Assembly: GCA_913043905.1 (NCBI GenBank)
Contig: CAJWNQ010000003.1
Coordinates: forward strand, 1-64,000
Direction: 5' to 3'
DNA length: 64,000 nucleotides
Source: an uncultured Paracoccaceae bacterium
GTDB lineage: Bacteria > Pseudomonadota > Alphaproteobacteria > Rhodobacterales > Rhodobacteraceae
Every line of letters begins with the position of its first letter. Position 1 is the first letter of the stretch. The translations under genes were made by a program, and so were the position numbers. The notes beneath the pieces were generated by a model that saw only the letters and a program-made list of their open reading frames with translations, did not search any database and had not been told where the DNA came from. Below, in pieces: positions 34,218 to 41,764 of the stretch.

Positions 34218-34295
34218 TATGACCCTAACAGTGCCAGGAGGTAACACTGCTAGGGGAGCCACGAGGGGGCGCTCTTCAGGTATTTCCAACCTGTA
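34218..34295 (-). ncRNA. GC-rich structured leader, three tandem hairpins
   Basis: In an AT-rich gap, about 75 bp are strongly GC-rich and can form three consecutive hairpins. They are CCCTA-a-CAGTG/CACTG-c-TAGGG (11-base-pair arms with one mismatch), GAGC(C)/(GGC)GCTC with a small loop, and CAGGT/ACCTG with a 7-base loop. Read on the minus strand they precede the AAAAGGA ribosome site and ATG of the 25-aa peptide by only a few bases, as a riboswitch or attenuator-like leader would. The strand is not proven; on the plus strand the element would lie 150 bp upstream of the response regulator. Confidence 0.45.
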
Positions 34296-34440
34296 TTGTA
34301 TTAGTAATTGATGAATATGCAGTAATAACTAGGAAAATTTGCAAACAGTATGAATATATGTGAATATTTTGTGCAGGCTCTTCAAATATCCTTGTTCCAT
34401 TAAAAATTATATGTGAAGGCTCGTTTTAAAGGTATTTTTA

Positions 34441-35124
34441 ATGACACATGTTATAATAGTTGATGATGAAAAAGAAATATTGGATCCACTTGAGGAAATG
34501 CTCTCAAGTGAAGGCTACCGTGTTTCAGCATTTTCTGATCCTAAAATAGCACTTGATTTCATAAGAAAAACAAATGTTGAGATTGCGATTTTTGATATTA
34601 AAATGCCTGAAATGAATGGATATGAATTGCTCACCCAAGCACGTAATATTCATCAAAACCTTCCTGTTATTTTTCTTTCGTCAAAGTCAGATGAACAAGA
34701 TCAAATTATTGGTTTTACTTTAGGTGCAGATGACTTTGTTGCAAAACCATTTAGTAAACATTTGTTATTATTTCGAATTAAATCAGTTTTAAAGCGCCAT
34801 ACTCCAGAAATAATAGCTATTCACAAACCTATAGTGTTTAATGAACTCTCGATTGATATAGACCGCCATCTAGTAACTTGGAAAAATGAAATTGTTAATC
34901 TTACTGTTACTGAATGTATGCTCTTAATTAGTTTAGCCCAAAGGCCAGGTGCTGTTAAAAAGCGTGAACAACTTATGGATGCAGCATACCAAGATAATAT
35001 TTATGTAAGTGATCGAACAATTGATAGTCACATTCGAAATATACGTCGAAAATTTGAAAGTATTGATAAGTTGTGTAATATTATTTCGACAGTCCATGGT
35101 CTGGGCTATAAGCTAAAGGCCTGA
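34441..35124 (+). CDS. chvI: OmpR-family response regulator (ChvI-like)
   Basis: A 227-residue two-domain regulator. The receiver has the acidic pocket VDDEKEI, phospho-Asp in AIFDIKMPEMNGYELL (Asp ~54) and Lys in FVAKPFS (~102). The winged-helix C-terminus contains KKREQLMDAAYQDNIYVSDRTIDSHIRNIRRKF, very like ChvI/ExoI of alphaproteobacteria. ChvI responds to acid or envelope signals in rhizobia. It is followed after 4 bp by its kinase gene. AAAGG lies 9 bp before the ATG. Confidence 0.85.
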   Translation: MTHVIIVDDEKEILDPLEEMLSSEGYRVSAFSDPKIALDFIRKTNVEIAIFDIKMPEMNGYELLTQARNIHQNLPVIFLSSKSDEQDQIIGFTLGADDFVAKPFSKHLLLFRIKSVLKRHTPEIIAIHKPIVFNELSIDIDRHLVTWKNEIVNLTVTECMLLISLAQRPGAVKKREQLMDAAYQDNIYVSDRTIDSHIRNIRRKFESIDKLCNIISTVHGLGYKLKA

Positions 35125-35128
35125 GCTA

Positions 35129-36673
35129 TTGCATAGTATATTAACAAAAATATTTGGCCTTTTGTTAATGTTTCTCATAGCTCTGTGGCTTTTCTTTTTT
35201 AGCTCAGACGACTTTGTTAAGAACGATATTTCAAATACAATAAAAAGGATAGAATCTTCGGCATCCTTCATGGGTAAAATTGCAAAACCACTATTAAAAA
35301 ATGATGAGACAGATGACTTTCAGATAATGTTAGCAATGTTTAATACTTTCAATGATGCTCAACTTTTACCAATTCATAAAGTCAAAGTTTATCGCTTTGA
35401 AAGGCAAACAAAGCTTGGTGATGGCTATGTTTATTATAATGGGACCCGACCTATTCTTAGATCGGCCATATCAGTTTCACCGTTAGATGCTATTGGAAAT
35501 CAGGGTAAGAAAACCAAATGGTATGCTTGGGATATTATTGGTACATTGTTTTCTTATTATAGAATTCTGACTGATGCGCAGGTATTAACAGATCCAATAG
35601 TTGCTAAAAGATCAAAATTTAATCCTCAATATCATGTAATTAAAACTGGAGAAAATACATATGACATTAGAGTATTAGCTCCGATTAAAATTAACCGTAA
35701 AACTGTAGCACTTGTTGAAGTTTGGGAGGATTATGACTTAAGGGATGCATACTTTAGTAGGAACGCGCTCAGAGTTCAGTTTTTGATTGGTATAAGTATA
35801 ATTACTTTAGTCTTTGGGCTTATACTTGCATTTTCCATAGCATTCCCACTAAGAAGGCTATCAAAACGTTTAAATCAAAGGTTAACACCAGATGATTTAG
35901 CAGAACAAATGGCTAATTTGTCTGTATCTAAATTTGCGTCTCGAAAAGATGAAATTGGACTTTTGCATAATAATCTTGTCGAATTAACAGGACAAATCAC
36001 AAGACTTTTCCAAGATAAAGAGCAATTTGCAGCGGACGTCTCACATGAGTTAAAGAATCCTATAGCTTCTATAATAGCTCATGTTGAGAATAACTTAGAA
36101 GCTGAAGATGATCATAAAATAAAAGCACTTTTAAAAATTAAAAATCAAGCAATTAGAATGAACAAACTTGTATCTGACATTTCGGAAGCAGCAATAGTTG
36201 ATCATGAAATTGTAGCAAAAAAACGAGTAAAATTTAATATAAGTAATGTAATTGATGATATTACTAATCACTATATTGATGAATTGAGAAAATCTCAGAT
36301 TACTTTGGAAGTGGATTTACAAAAAAATATTTATTTTAATGGATTGCCAGATAGAATAGCTCAAATTTTAATTAATCTCATTGAAAATGCAATTAGTTTT
36401 ACAAAGCCTGTAGGGTCAATACGTGTATCTCTACGAAAGAGATGGGGAAGGCCTTTGATGCTAATCGTTGAAGACAGTGGGCCTGGGGTAAAGGTTGAAA
36501 TGAGAGATCTAATTTTTGATAGATTTTTTTCATCGCGGACTGGACATACTGTAGTTAAAAATAGTTCAGGCCTGGGTCTATTTATGTGCCGTGAGATTGC
36601 TGAAGCTCATGAGGGCAAAGTTGATATTGAAACATCTTATTTGGGTGGTGCTAAGTTTACTGTAACTCTATAA
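35129..36673 (+). CDS. chvG: Sensor histidine kinase (ChvG-like)
   Basis: A 514-residue kinase: TM1 at ~6-24, a periplasmic sensor of ~190 residues, TM2 at ~215-235, HAMP (PLRRLSKRLNQRL), H-box FAADVSHELKNPIASI (His ~303), N-box INLIENAIS, G1 VEDSGPGV and G2 SSGLGLFMCREIAEAH. The layout and H-box match ChvG/ExoS. The start is TTG at 35129, which follows the response-regulator stop by 4 bp with AAAGG upstream. Unlike many alphaproteobacteria, no hprK/PTS genes follow it here. Confidence 0.85.
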   Translation: MHSILTKIFGLLLMFLIALWLFFFSSDDFVKNDISNTIKRIESSASFMGKIAKPLLKNDETDDFQIMLAMFNTFNDAQLLPIHKVKVYRFERQTKLGDGYVYYNGTRPILRSAISVSPLDAIGNQGKKTKWYAWDIIGTLFSYYRILTDAQVLTDPIVAKRSKFNPQYHVIKTGENTYDIRVLAPIKINRKTVALVEVWEDYDLRDAYFSRNALRVQFLIGISIITLVFGLILAFSIAFPLRRLSKRLNQRLTPDDLAEQMANLSVSKFASRKDEIGLLHNNLVELTGQITRLFQDKEQFAADVSHELKNPIASIIAHVENNLEAEDDHKIKALLKIKNQAIRMNKLVSDISEAAIVDHEIVAKKRVKFNISNVIDDITNHYIDELRKSQITLEVDLQKNIYFNGLPDRIAQILINLIENAISFTKPVGSIRVSLRKRWGRPLMLIVEDSGPGVKVEMRDLIFDRFFSSRTGHTVVKNSSGLGLFMCREIAEAHEGKVDIETSYLGGAKFTVTL

Positions 36674-36741
36674 TTTTTCACGAAAAATAATATTAATGAG
36701 ATTTTAAGATTAGATCTGATAATAATTTTGATTTAATAAAA

Positions 36742-36757
36742 TTTACCATTTGATAAA
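36742..36757. promoter_or_regulatory. Weak RutR-box-like palindrome upstream of preT
   Basis: TTTACCATTTGATAAA shares the TT.ACCA..TG.T.AA skeleton of the RutR box (TTGACCAnnTGGTCAA) and lies about 55 bp before preT. It is AT-rich and imperfect, so it is only a candidate. Confidence 0.3.
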
Positions 36758-36810
36758 TTTTATTAATAAATGTATCCTATGATCAGTTGTGATAATTTTG
36801 GGGGACAAAA

Positions 36811-38145
36811 ATGAATCATTCAACGTCAACGGCAGGTATAGTTTCTGGTCGTCTTAATGCTAACGCGTTAGTGGAAAATTTTGACGATCTACATGCGCCA
36901 CTTTCAAAGCATGAAGCATTAGTTGCTTCAGATCGTTGTTATTTTTGTCACGATGCGCCTTGTATGACTGCATGCCCTACGTCTATTGATATTCCATTAT
37001 TTATTCGCCAGATATCTACAGGAACGGCTGAAGCTTCAGCGAAGACTATTTTTTCTCAAAATATATTAGGTGGCATGTGTGCGCGTGTTTGCCCAACAGA
37101 AACATTATGTGAAGAAGTTTGTGTTCGTGAGGTTTCTGAAGGTAAACCTGTCGAAATTGGCCGGTTACAAAGGTTTGCAACAGACCGACTAATGTCACAA
37201 AATATTCATCCATTTGTACGCGCTAATAATACAGATAAAAAAATAGCTATAATTGGCTCTGGCCCAGCTGGATTGGCATGTGCACACAAACTGGCGACTT
37301 ATGGCCATGACGTGACAATTTTTGAAGCACGCAAAAAAGGTGGAGGTTTAAATGAATTTGGAATTGCTACTTACAAGTCAATAAATGATTTTGCGCAAAA
37401 AGAACTTGATTGGCTTTTATCTATTGGCGGTATTAAAGTTGAGTATGATAAAGCAATTGGAAAAGATATCAGTCTAAGTCAAGTGCAGTCTGATTATGAT
37501 GCAGTCTTCATTGGCATGGGCTTATCTGGAGTTAATGCACTACGTTGTGAAGGTGAAAATATGGCTAACGTGGATGACGCGGTCACCTTCATATCAGACC
37601 TACGCCAAACAGAAAATTTATCTAAAGTTCAAGTGGGACGTAATATTGTAGTTATTGGGGGTGGAATGACTGCTGTGGATGCTGCTGTACAATCTAAACT
37701 TCTGGGTGCGCAGAATGTATCGTTAGTTTATCGCCGTGGAAAAGAAAATATGAGTGCGTCAGTTTATGAGCAAGAACTGGCAACATCCAAGGGTGTCCGT
37801 ATAATTTATAACGCACAACCACTAAAGGTTTTGGTAAACGGATCTGGTCTGGATGTTGAGTTTGGATATACGGAAACAATTAATGGGAAATTAGAACAAA
37901 CAGGTGAAAAGTTTAATATAAATGCTGATCAAGTATTTAAGGCTATTGGACAAAATTTAAGTGGTGCATCTGAAATTTTAACTTTGTCAGGTGGAAAAAT
38001 TCAAATCGATGAAAATGGGTGTACAAGTGTACCAAATGTTTGGGCTGGTGGTGATTGTGCAACGGGAGGTGATGATCTTACCGTTACTGCCGTAGCTGAA
38101 GGTCGCGATGCGGCAATTAACATTAACACAATGCTTTTGAGCTAG
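36811..38145 (+). CDS. preT: NAD-dependent dihydropyrimidine dehydrogenase, flavin subunit PreT
   Basis: A 444-residue GltD-like subunit. The N-terminal Fe-S region has CYFCHDAPCMTACPTSIDIP (~46-65) and CARVCPTETLCEEVC (~91-105). The FAD site is IIGSGPAGLACAHKLA (~150) and the NAD site is VIGGGMTAVDAAVQSKLLGA (~282). With PreA it reduces uracil and thymine to dihydropyrimidines using NADH, the first step of reductive pyrimidine catabolism. GGGGGAC lies 5 bp before the ATG. preA follows after 22 bp. Confidence 0.92.
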   Translation: MNHSTSTAGIVSGRLNANALVENFDDLHAPLSKHEALVASDRCYFCHDAPCMTACPTSIDIPLFIRQISTGTAEASAKTIFSQNILGGMCARVCPTETLCEEVCVREVSEGKPVEIGRLQRFATDRLMSQNIHPFVRANNTDKKIAIIGSGPAGLACAHKLATYGHDVTIFEARKKGGGLNEFGIATYKSINDFAQKELDWLLSIGGIKVEYDKAIGKDISLSQVQSDYDAVFIGMGLSGVNALRCEGENMANVDDAVTFISDLRQTENLSKVQVGRNIVVIGGGMTAVDAAVQSKLLGAQNVSLVYRRGKENMSASVYEQELATSKGVRIIYNAQPLKVLVNGSGLDVEFGYTETINGKLEQTGEKFNINADQVFKAIGQNLSGASEILTLSGGKIQIDENGCTSVPNVWAGGDCATGGDDLTVTAVAEGRDAAININTMLLS

Positions 38146-38167
38146 AATAGGAAAGAAGGTTAATACT

Positions 38168-39472
38168 ATGGCAGATCTTACAAGTAATTTTGTTGGCATA
38201 AAATCACCCAATCCGTTCTGGTTGGCATCAGCGCCACCAACGGATAAAGAATATAATGTTCGGCGTGCATTTGAAGCTGGGTGGGGTGGTGTTGTTTGGA
38301 AAACCCTCGGGTCAGAAGGTCCTCCTGTCGTTAATGTAAATGGCCCACGCTATGGAGTTGTGCATGGTGCTGATCGTCGTGTCTTAGGCTTAAACAACAT
38401 TGAACTTATTACAGATCGTGATTTATATAAAAATCTTGATGAAATTAAACGTGTCAAAATAGATTACCCTGATAGAGCAATTATTGTTTCTCTTATGGTA
38501 CCTTGTGAGGAAGAGGCATGGAAGGCTATATTGCCTCTTGTTGAAGAAACGGGCGCAGATGGAATTGAATTAAACTTTGGTTGTCCACATGGGATGGCTG
38601 AGCGTGGCATGGGTGCTGCTGTTGGTCAGGTCCCCGAATACATAGAAATGGTTACACGTTGGTGCAAACAATATTACTCAAAGCCAGTTATAGTAAAACT
38701 GACACCTAATATTACAGATGTTCGTCAGCCTGCTGCGGCTGCGCAAGCGGGTGGTGCAGATGCTGTTTCACTCATTAATACGATAAATTCAATTATATCA
38801 GTTGATCTGGATGTTATGGCACCAAATCCAACAATTGATGGTAAAGGAACCCATGGGGGATATTGTGGTCCTGCAGTTAAACCAATAGCAATGAACATGG
38901 TTGCCGAAATTGCCCGTGACCCAGAGACTTCTGGTCTGCCAATTTCAGGGATTGGCGGCATCACCAATTGGCGTGATGCAGCTGAATATATGGTTTTGGG
39001 ATGTGGAAATGTACAGGTTTGTACTGCAGCAATGACTTATGGCTTTAAAATTGTTGAAGAAATGATCAGTGGGTTATCTCAATGGATGGATGAAAAGGGA
39101 CACACATCAATTGATGATTTTGTTGGAAGAGCAGTTCCAAATGTGACTGACTGGCAATACTTAAACCTAAACTACGTATCCAAAGCATCTATTAATCAAG
39201 ATGATTGCATTAATTGTGGGCGCTGTTATGCGGCATGTGAAGATACCTCTCACCAAGCTATTGCGATGACTAAGGATCGTGAATTTAGTGTTATCGATTC
39301 AGAATGTGTTGCATGTAATTTATGTGTAGAGGTCTGTCCTGTAGAAAATTGCATTACTATGGTTCAACAAGAGCCAGGCATGGTTGATGCTCGTACGAAT
39401 AAAGTTGTGGAAAAAGAACATGGAGATTGGACAACGCATCCTAATAATCCAAGTGTTTTTGCTGCAGAATAA
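38168..39472 (+). CDS. preA: NAD-dependent dihydropyrimidine dehydrogenase, catalytic subunit PreA
   Basis: A 434-residue subunit. The FMN-binding TIM barrel includes the catalytic Cys loop LNFGCPHGMAERGMGAAVG (~137-155) and GIGGITNWRDAAEYMVLG. The C-terminal ferredoxin domain binds two 4Fe-4S clusters (CINCGRCYAACE and CVACNLCVEVCPVENC). It catalyses C5-C6 reduction of pyrimidines with electrons from PreT. AGGAAAGAAGG precedes the start. It sits in one operon with preT and probably the EamA gene. Confidence 0.93.
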   Translation: MADLTSNFVGIKSPNPFWLASAPPTDKEYNVRRAFEAGWGGVVWKTLGSEGPPVVNVNGPRYGVVHGADRRVLGLNNIELITDRDLYKNLDEIKRVKIDYPDRAIIVSLMVPCEEEAWKAILPLVEETGADGIELNFGCPHGMAERGMGAAVGQVPEYIEMVTRWCKQYYSKPVIVKLTPNITDVRQPAAAAQAGGADAVSLINTINSIISVDLDVMAPNPTIDGKGTHGGYCGPAVKPIAMNMVAEIARDPETSGLPISGIGGITNWRDAAEYMVLGCGNVQVCTAAMTYGFKIVEEMISGLSQWMDEKGHTSIDDFVGRAVPNVTDWQYLNLNYVSKASINQDDCINCGRCYAACEDTSHQAIAMTKDREFSVIDSECVACNLCVEVCPVENCITMVQQEPGMVDARTNKVVEKEHGDWTTHPNNPSVFAAE

Positions 39473-39481
39473 TATCCTTAG

Positions 39482-40384
39482 ATGACCCAAGAGTTTAAGG
39501 GTCATCTTGCTATGTTGTGCTTTTCGGCACTTATTGCCGGATCATTTGCACTAGGCAGTTTAATTATTAACAGTTTGTCGCCTATCGTTGTAACTGTAAT
39601 TAGGTTTGCAATTACTGCTCTTATTCTAGGTGGATTAATTATAGTAACTCAACCTTTAAGTAGATTGTCTTTTAAAACACCACTACGTTATATTATTTTA
39701 GGTTCTTGCTTAGTCTTATATTTTGTTTTGATGTTTGAAGCTTTGAAAACGGCATCACCTATATCTTTGTCTGTAGAGTTTACCATGGCACCATTTATCA
39801 GTGGTTTATTTGGTTATCTAATTTTACGACAGAAAATTACATTAAGAATTTTAATTGCTTTATTTATTGGATCTATAGGTGCGCTTTGGGTCATATTTAA
39901 TGGAGATTTAAGTCGTTTTTTAGAATTTCAAGTTGGGCGAGGCGAAATACTTTTCTTTATTGGGATGTCATTTTACGCTCTATATGTGCCACTGGTTCGA
40001 AAATTTAATTATGATGAACCACCTATTATTTTTACATTTGCAATAACTATAGGGGCATTACTGATTTCGCTACCTTTTGCATTTAAAGAAATAATCAGTA
40101 CTAACTTCGCAGTCATTAGAAGTCTTGATGTATTTATTATTTTATATTTAGCAATTTTTGCAAGTGCAGCCACATTTTTATTAATTCAATATGCTGCGCT
40201 AAGACTGCCATCTGTAAAAGTAATGGCTCATACATATTTAACGCCGAGCTGGGTAATTGTTTGGCATTTATTATTAGGGATAGAAGGACCTTCATCTTCA
40301 GATTTTGCAGGTATTTTTTTTACAATTGTTGCTTTAGTTATTCTTCTTAAGGAGCAAACTAAAGATAAAGTTTCAAGGAGTTAA
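39482..40384 (+). CDS. DMT-superfamily transporter (EamA domains)
   Basis: A 300-residue protein with ten predicted membrane segments in two EamA repeats: FSALIAGSFALGSLIINSLSP at the start and LIQYAALRLPSVKVMAHTYLTPSWVIVWHLLLG in the second half. The family exports or exchanges small metabolites. Beginning 9 bp after preA, it may export a pyrimidine breakdown product such as beta-alanine-type compounds; this is inference. Its 3' end overlaps the convergent TetR gene by 12 bp. Confidence 0.88.
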   Translation: MTQEFKGHLAMLCFSALIAGSFALGSLIINSLSPIVVTVIRFAITALILGGLIIVTQPLSRLSFKTPLRYIILGSCLVLYFVLMFEALKTASPISLSVEFTMAPFISGLFGYLILRQKITLRILIALFIGSIGALWVIFNGDLSRFLEFQVGRGEILFFIGMSFYALYVPLVRKFNYDEPPIIFTFAITIGALLISLPFAFKEIISTNFAVIRSLDVFIILYLAIFASAATFLLIQYAALRLPSVKVMAHTYLTPSWVIVWHLLLGIEGPSSSDFAGIFFTIVALVILLKEQTKDKVSRS

Positions 40385-40996
40385 CATTGTGCTGAACATT
40401 GTCTTTAAAAAAGGGCCCGCTGTGTCAAAGGGATCTTTAGTATTGTTATCTAATACAGACCGAACTTGAATGTCGAAGTCCGCGTAATGTTGTGTAGTTG
40501 CCCAAATTGAAAAGAATAAATGATGTGGATCAACTTGAGCAATTTTTCCATCTTTCGACCATGCTTCTAAAATCTCTACTTTTTGAGCCACTAGGTCTTT
40601 TAGTGTGCCTTGTAATTCAGGCAATACATGTGGAGCACCCTGCAAGATTTCATTAGCAAAAAGTTTGCTTTCACGTGGAAAATCACGAGCCATATTAAGT
40701 TTTTGCTCAATATATTTACAAATTTCGTCTATAGGATCGTTGTCTTCGTTGATAGCATGCAGTGGAGCTAACCAAGTTTCTAACAGTTTTGCGAGAACTG
40801 TAACGTGAATGGCTTCTTTGTTGTCAAAGTAATATAAAATATTTGGTTTAGATAGTTTTGCTCGCTTGGCTATCATATCAATAGTAGAGCCCCGAAAGCC
40901 AAAATCTGAAAATACATCTAACGCAGCTTCTAAAATTATATCTGTTCGTTGACGCTGTATCCGCGTGAGTTTTTTTGTAGTTTGTGATCTAGCCAT
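40373..40996 (-). CDS. TetR-family repressor, RutR-like (copy A)
   Basis: A 207-residue regulator. The HTH is GFRGSTIDMIAKRAKLSKPNILYYFDNKEAIHVTVL (~33-68), and the C-terminal YcdC/RutR-type ligand domain contains FFSIWATTQHYADFDIQVRSVL (~165-185). RutR in E. coli senses uracil/thymine and controls pyrimidine use. Its position between preTA and the hydantoinase operon supports the same role. It forms a tandem pair with the gene at 41020. Confidence 0.88.
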   Translation of the reverse strand: MARSQTTKKLTRIQRQRTDIILEAALDVFSDFGFRGSTIDMIAKRAKLSKPNILYYFDNKEAIHVTVLAKLLETWLAPLHAINEDNDPIDEICKYIEQKLNMARDFPRESKLFANEILQGAPHVLPELQGTLKDLVAQKVEILEAWSKDGKIAQVDPHHLFFSIWATTQHYADFDIQVRSVLDNNTKDPFDTAGPFLKTMFSTMLTP

Positions 40997-41019
40997 TTAA
41001 TATTTTACCTAGCTTCAGT

Positions 41020-41661
41020 TTAACTTGGAGTAAGGCCAATTCCTTTTAATATAATTGTTTTAACCGATAATTTAGCAATCTGCCACTGTGCATCACTATA
41101 TGGCTTGCCTGCATTTAAAGTTTCAATCTGATGGCCGAAATCTGCATAGTGCTGTGTGGTTGACCAAATCATATATAACAAATGAGCAGGGTCGATTGAA
41201 TCCATTTCACCATCTTCGATCCATCTTTGAATGTGTTTGCTGCGATCTTGTGACCATTCAAGTAATTGCCCTTCTAGATAATCTTGTATTATTGGTGCAC
41301 CGTGAATAATTTCAGTAGCCCATACTTTTGAGCCATATGGATGAGTGCGCGCTAGGTCCATTTTTTTATCGATGTACCGACTAAGTGCTTCGCGTGGACC
41401 AAGTTCTGTATCAAAAGCAGAGGCAGCTTCCATCCATATATCAAAAATATTATAAACTACCTGACGATAAAGATCCTCTTTAGTTTTAAAATAATAATGT
41501 ATGTTTGCTTTAGGTAAATTTGCTACATCTGCAATTAGCTGTGTGGTTGCGCCAGCATAGCCAGCTTCAGCAAATACTTTTTCAGCAGCAGCTAAAATAT
41601 TTGTTTTATTTTGAGATCGTTTTGCGAATTTTTGAAATGAAACAGTATTGCTTGCGATTAT
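41020..41661 (-). CDS. TetR-family repressor, RutR-like (copy B), non-canonical start codon
   Basis: The ORF track shows only 137 residues from an internal Met, but the same frame stays open upstream and encodes a complete HTH: VFAEAGYAGATTQLIADVAN followed by LPKANIHYYFKTKEDLYRQV. The full protein is about 213 residues with the RutR-like C-terminus (MIWSTTQHYADFGHQIETL). A strong GGGAGG lies just upstream, but the codons at proper spacing are ATC-ATA-ATC; no ATG, GTG or TTG is available. Either an ATA/ATC start is used, the start codon has mutated, or one base is misread. Probably a uracil-type sensor acting at the two adjacent palindromes. Confidence 0.75.
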   Translation of the reverse strand: MIASNTVSFQKFAKRSQNKTNILAAAEKVFAEAGYAGATTQLIADVANLPKANIHYYFKTKEDLYRQVVYNIFDIWMEAASAFDTELGPREALSRYIDKKMDLARTHPYGSKVWATEIIHGAPIIQDYLEGQLLEWSQDRSKHIQRWIEDGEMDSIDPAHLLYMIWSTTQHYADFGHQIETLNAGKPYSDAQWQIAKLSVKTIILKGIGLTPS

Positions 41662-41682
41662 GATCTTCCTCCCAAAAAAAAC

Positions 41683-41698
41683 TTGACCGTATGGTCAG
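41683..41698. promoter_or_regulatory. RutR-box-like operator 1
   Basis: TTGACCGTATGGTCAG keeps 15 of 16 palindromic positions of TTGACC-N4-GGTCAA, the RutR box form known from E. coli (TTGACCAnnTGGTCAA). It lies in the divergent promoter between the RutR-like gene and the amidohydrolase operon. Confidence 0.75.
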
Positions 41699-41711
41699 AT
41701 ATGTACAATAG

Positions 41712-41727
41712 TTGACCATACAGTCAA
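41712..41727. promoter_or_regulatory. RutR-box-like operator 2
   Basis: TTGACCATACAGTCAA is a second RutR-box-like palindrome (one mismatch in the right arm), 29 bp from the first, so the two sites lie close to three helical turns apart. It sits 38 bp before the ATG at 41765. Confidence 0.75.
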
Positions 41728-41764
41728 AAAAATATCAGTCAAGAAAACTTCAAGGGGGACCAAA

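Noticed and set aside
34219-34311. 30-codon plus-strand ORF (MTLTVPGGNTARGATRG...) across the GC-rich hairpins
   Set aside because: No ribosome site and it coincides with strong inverted repeats, so an RNA or DNA structure explains the composition better.
41020-41433. The 137-aa TetR ORF as a truncated pseudogene
   Set aside because: The frame continues upstream and encodes an intact HTH with a good ribosome site; only the start codon is unusual.
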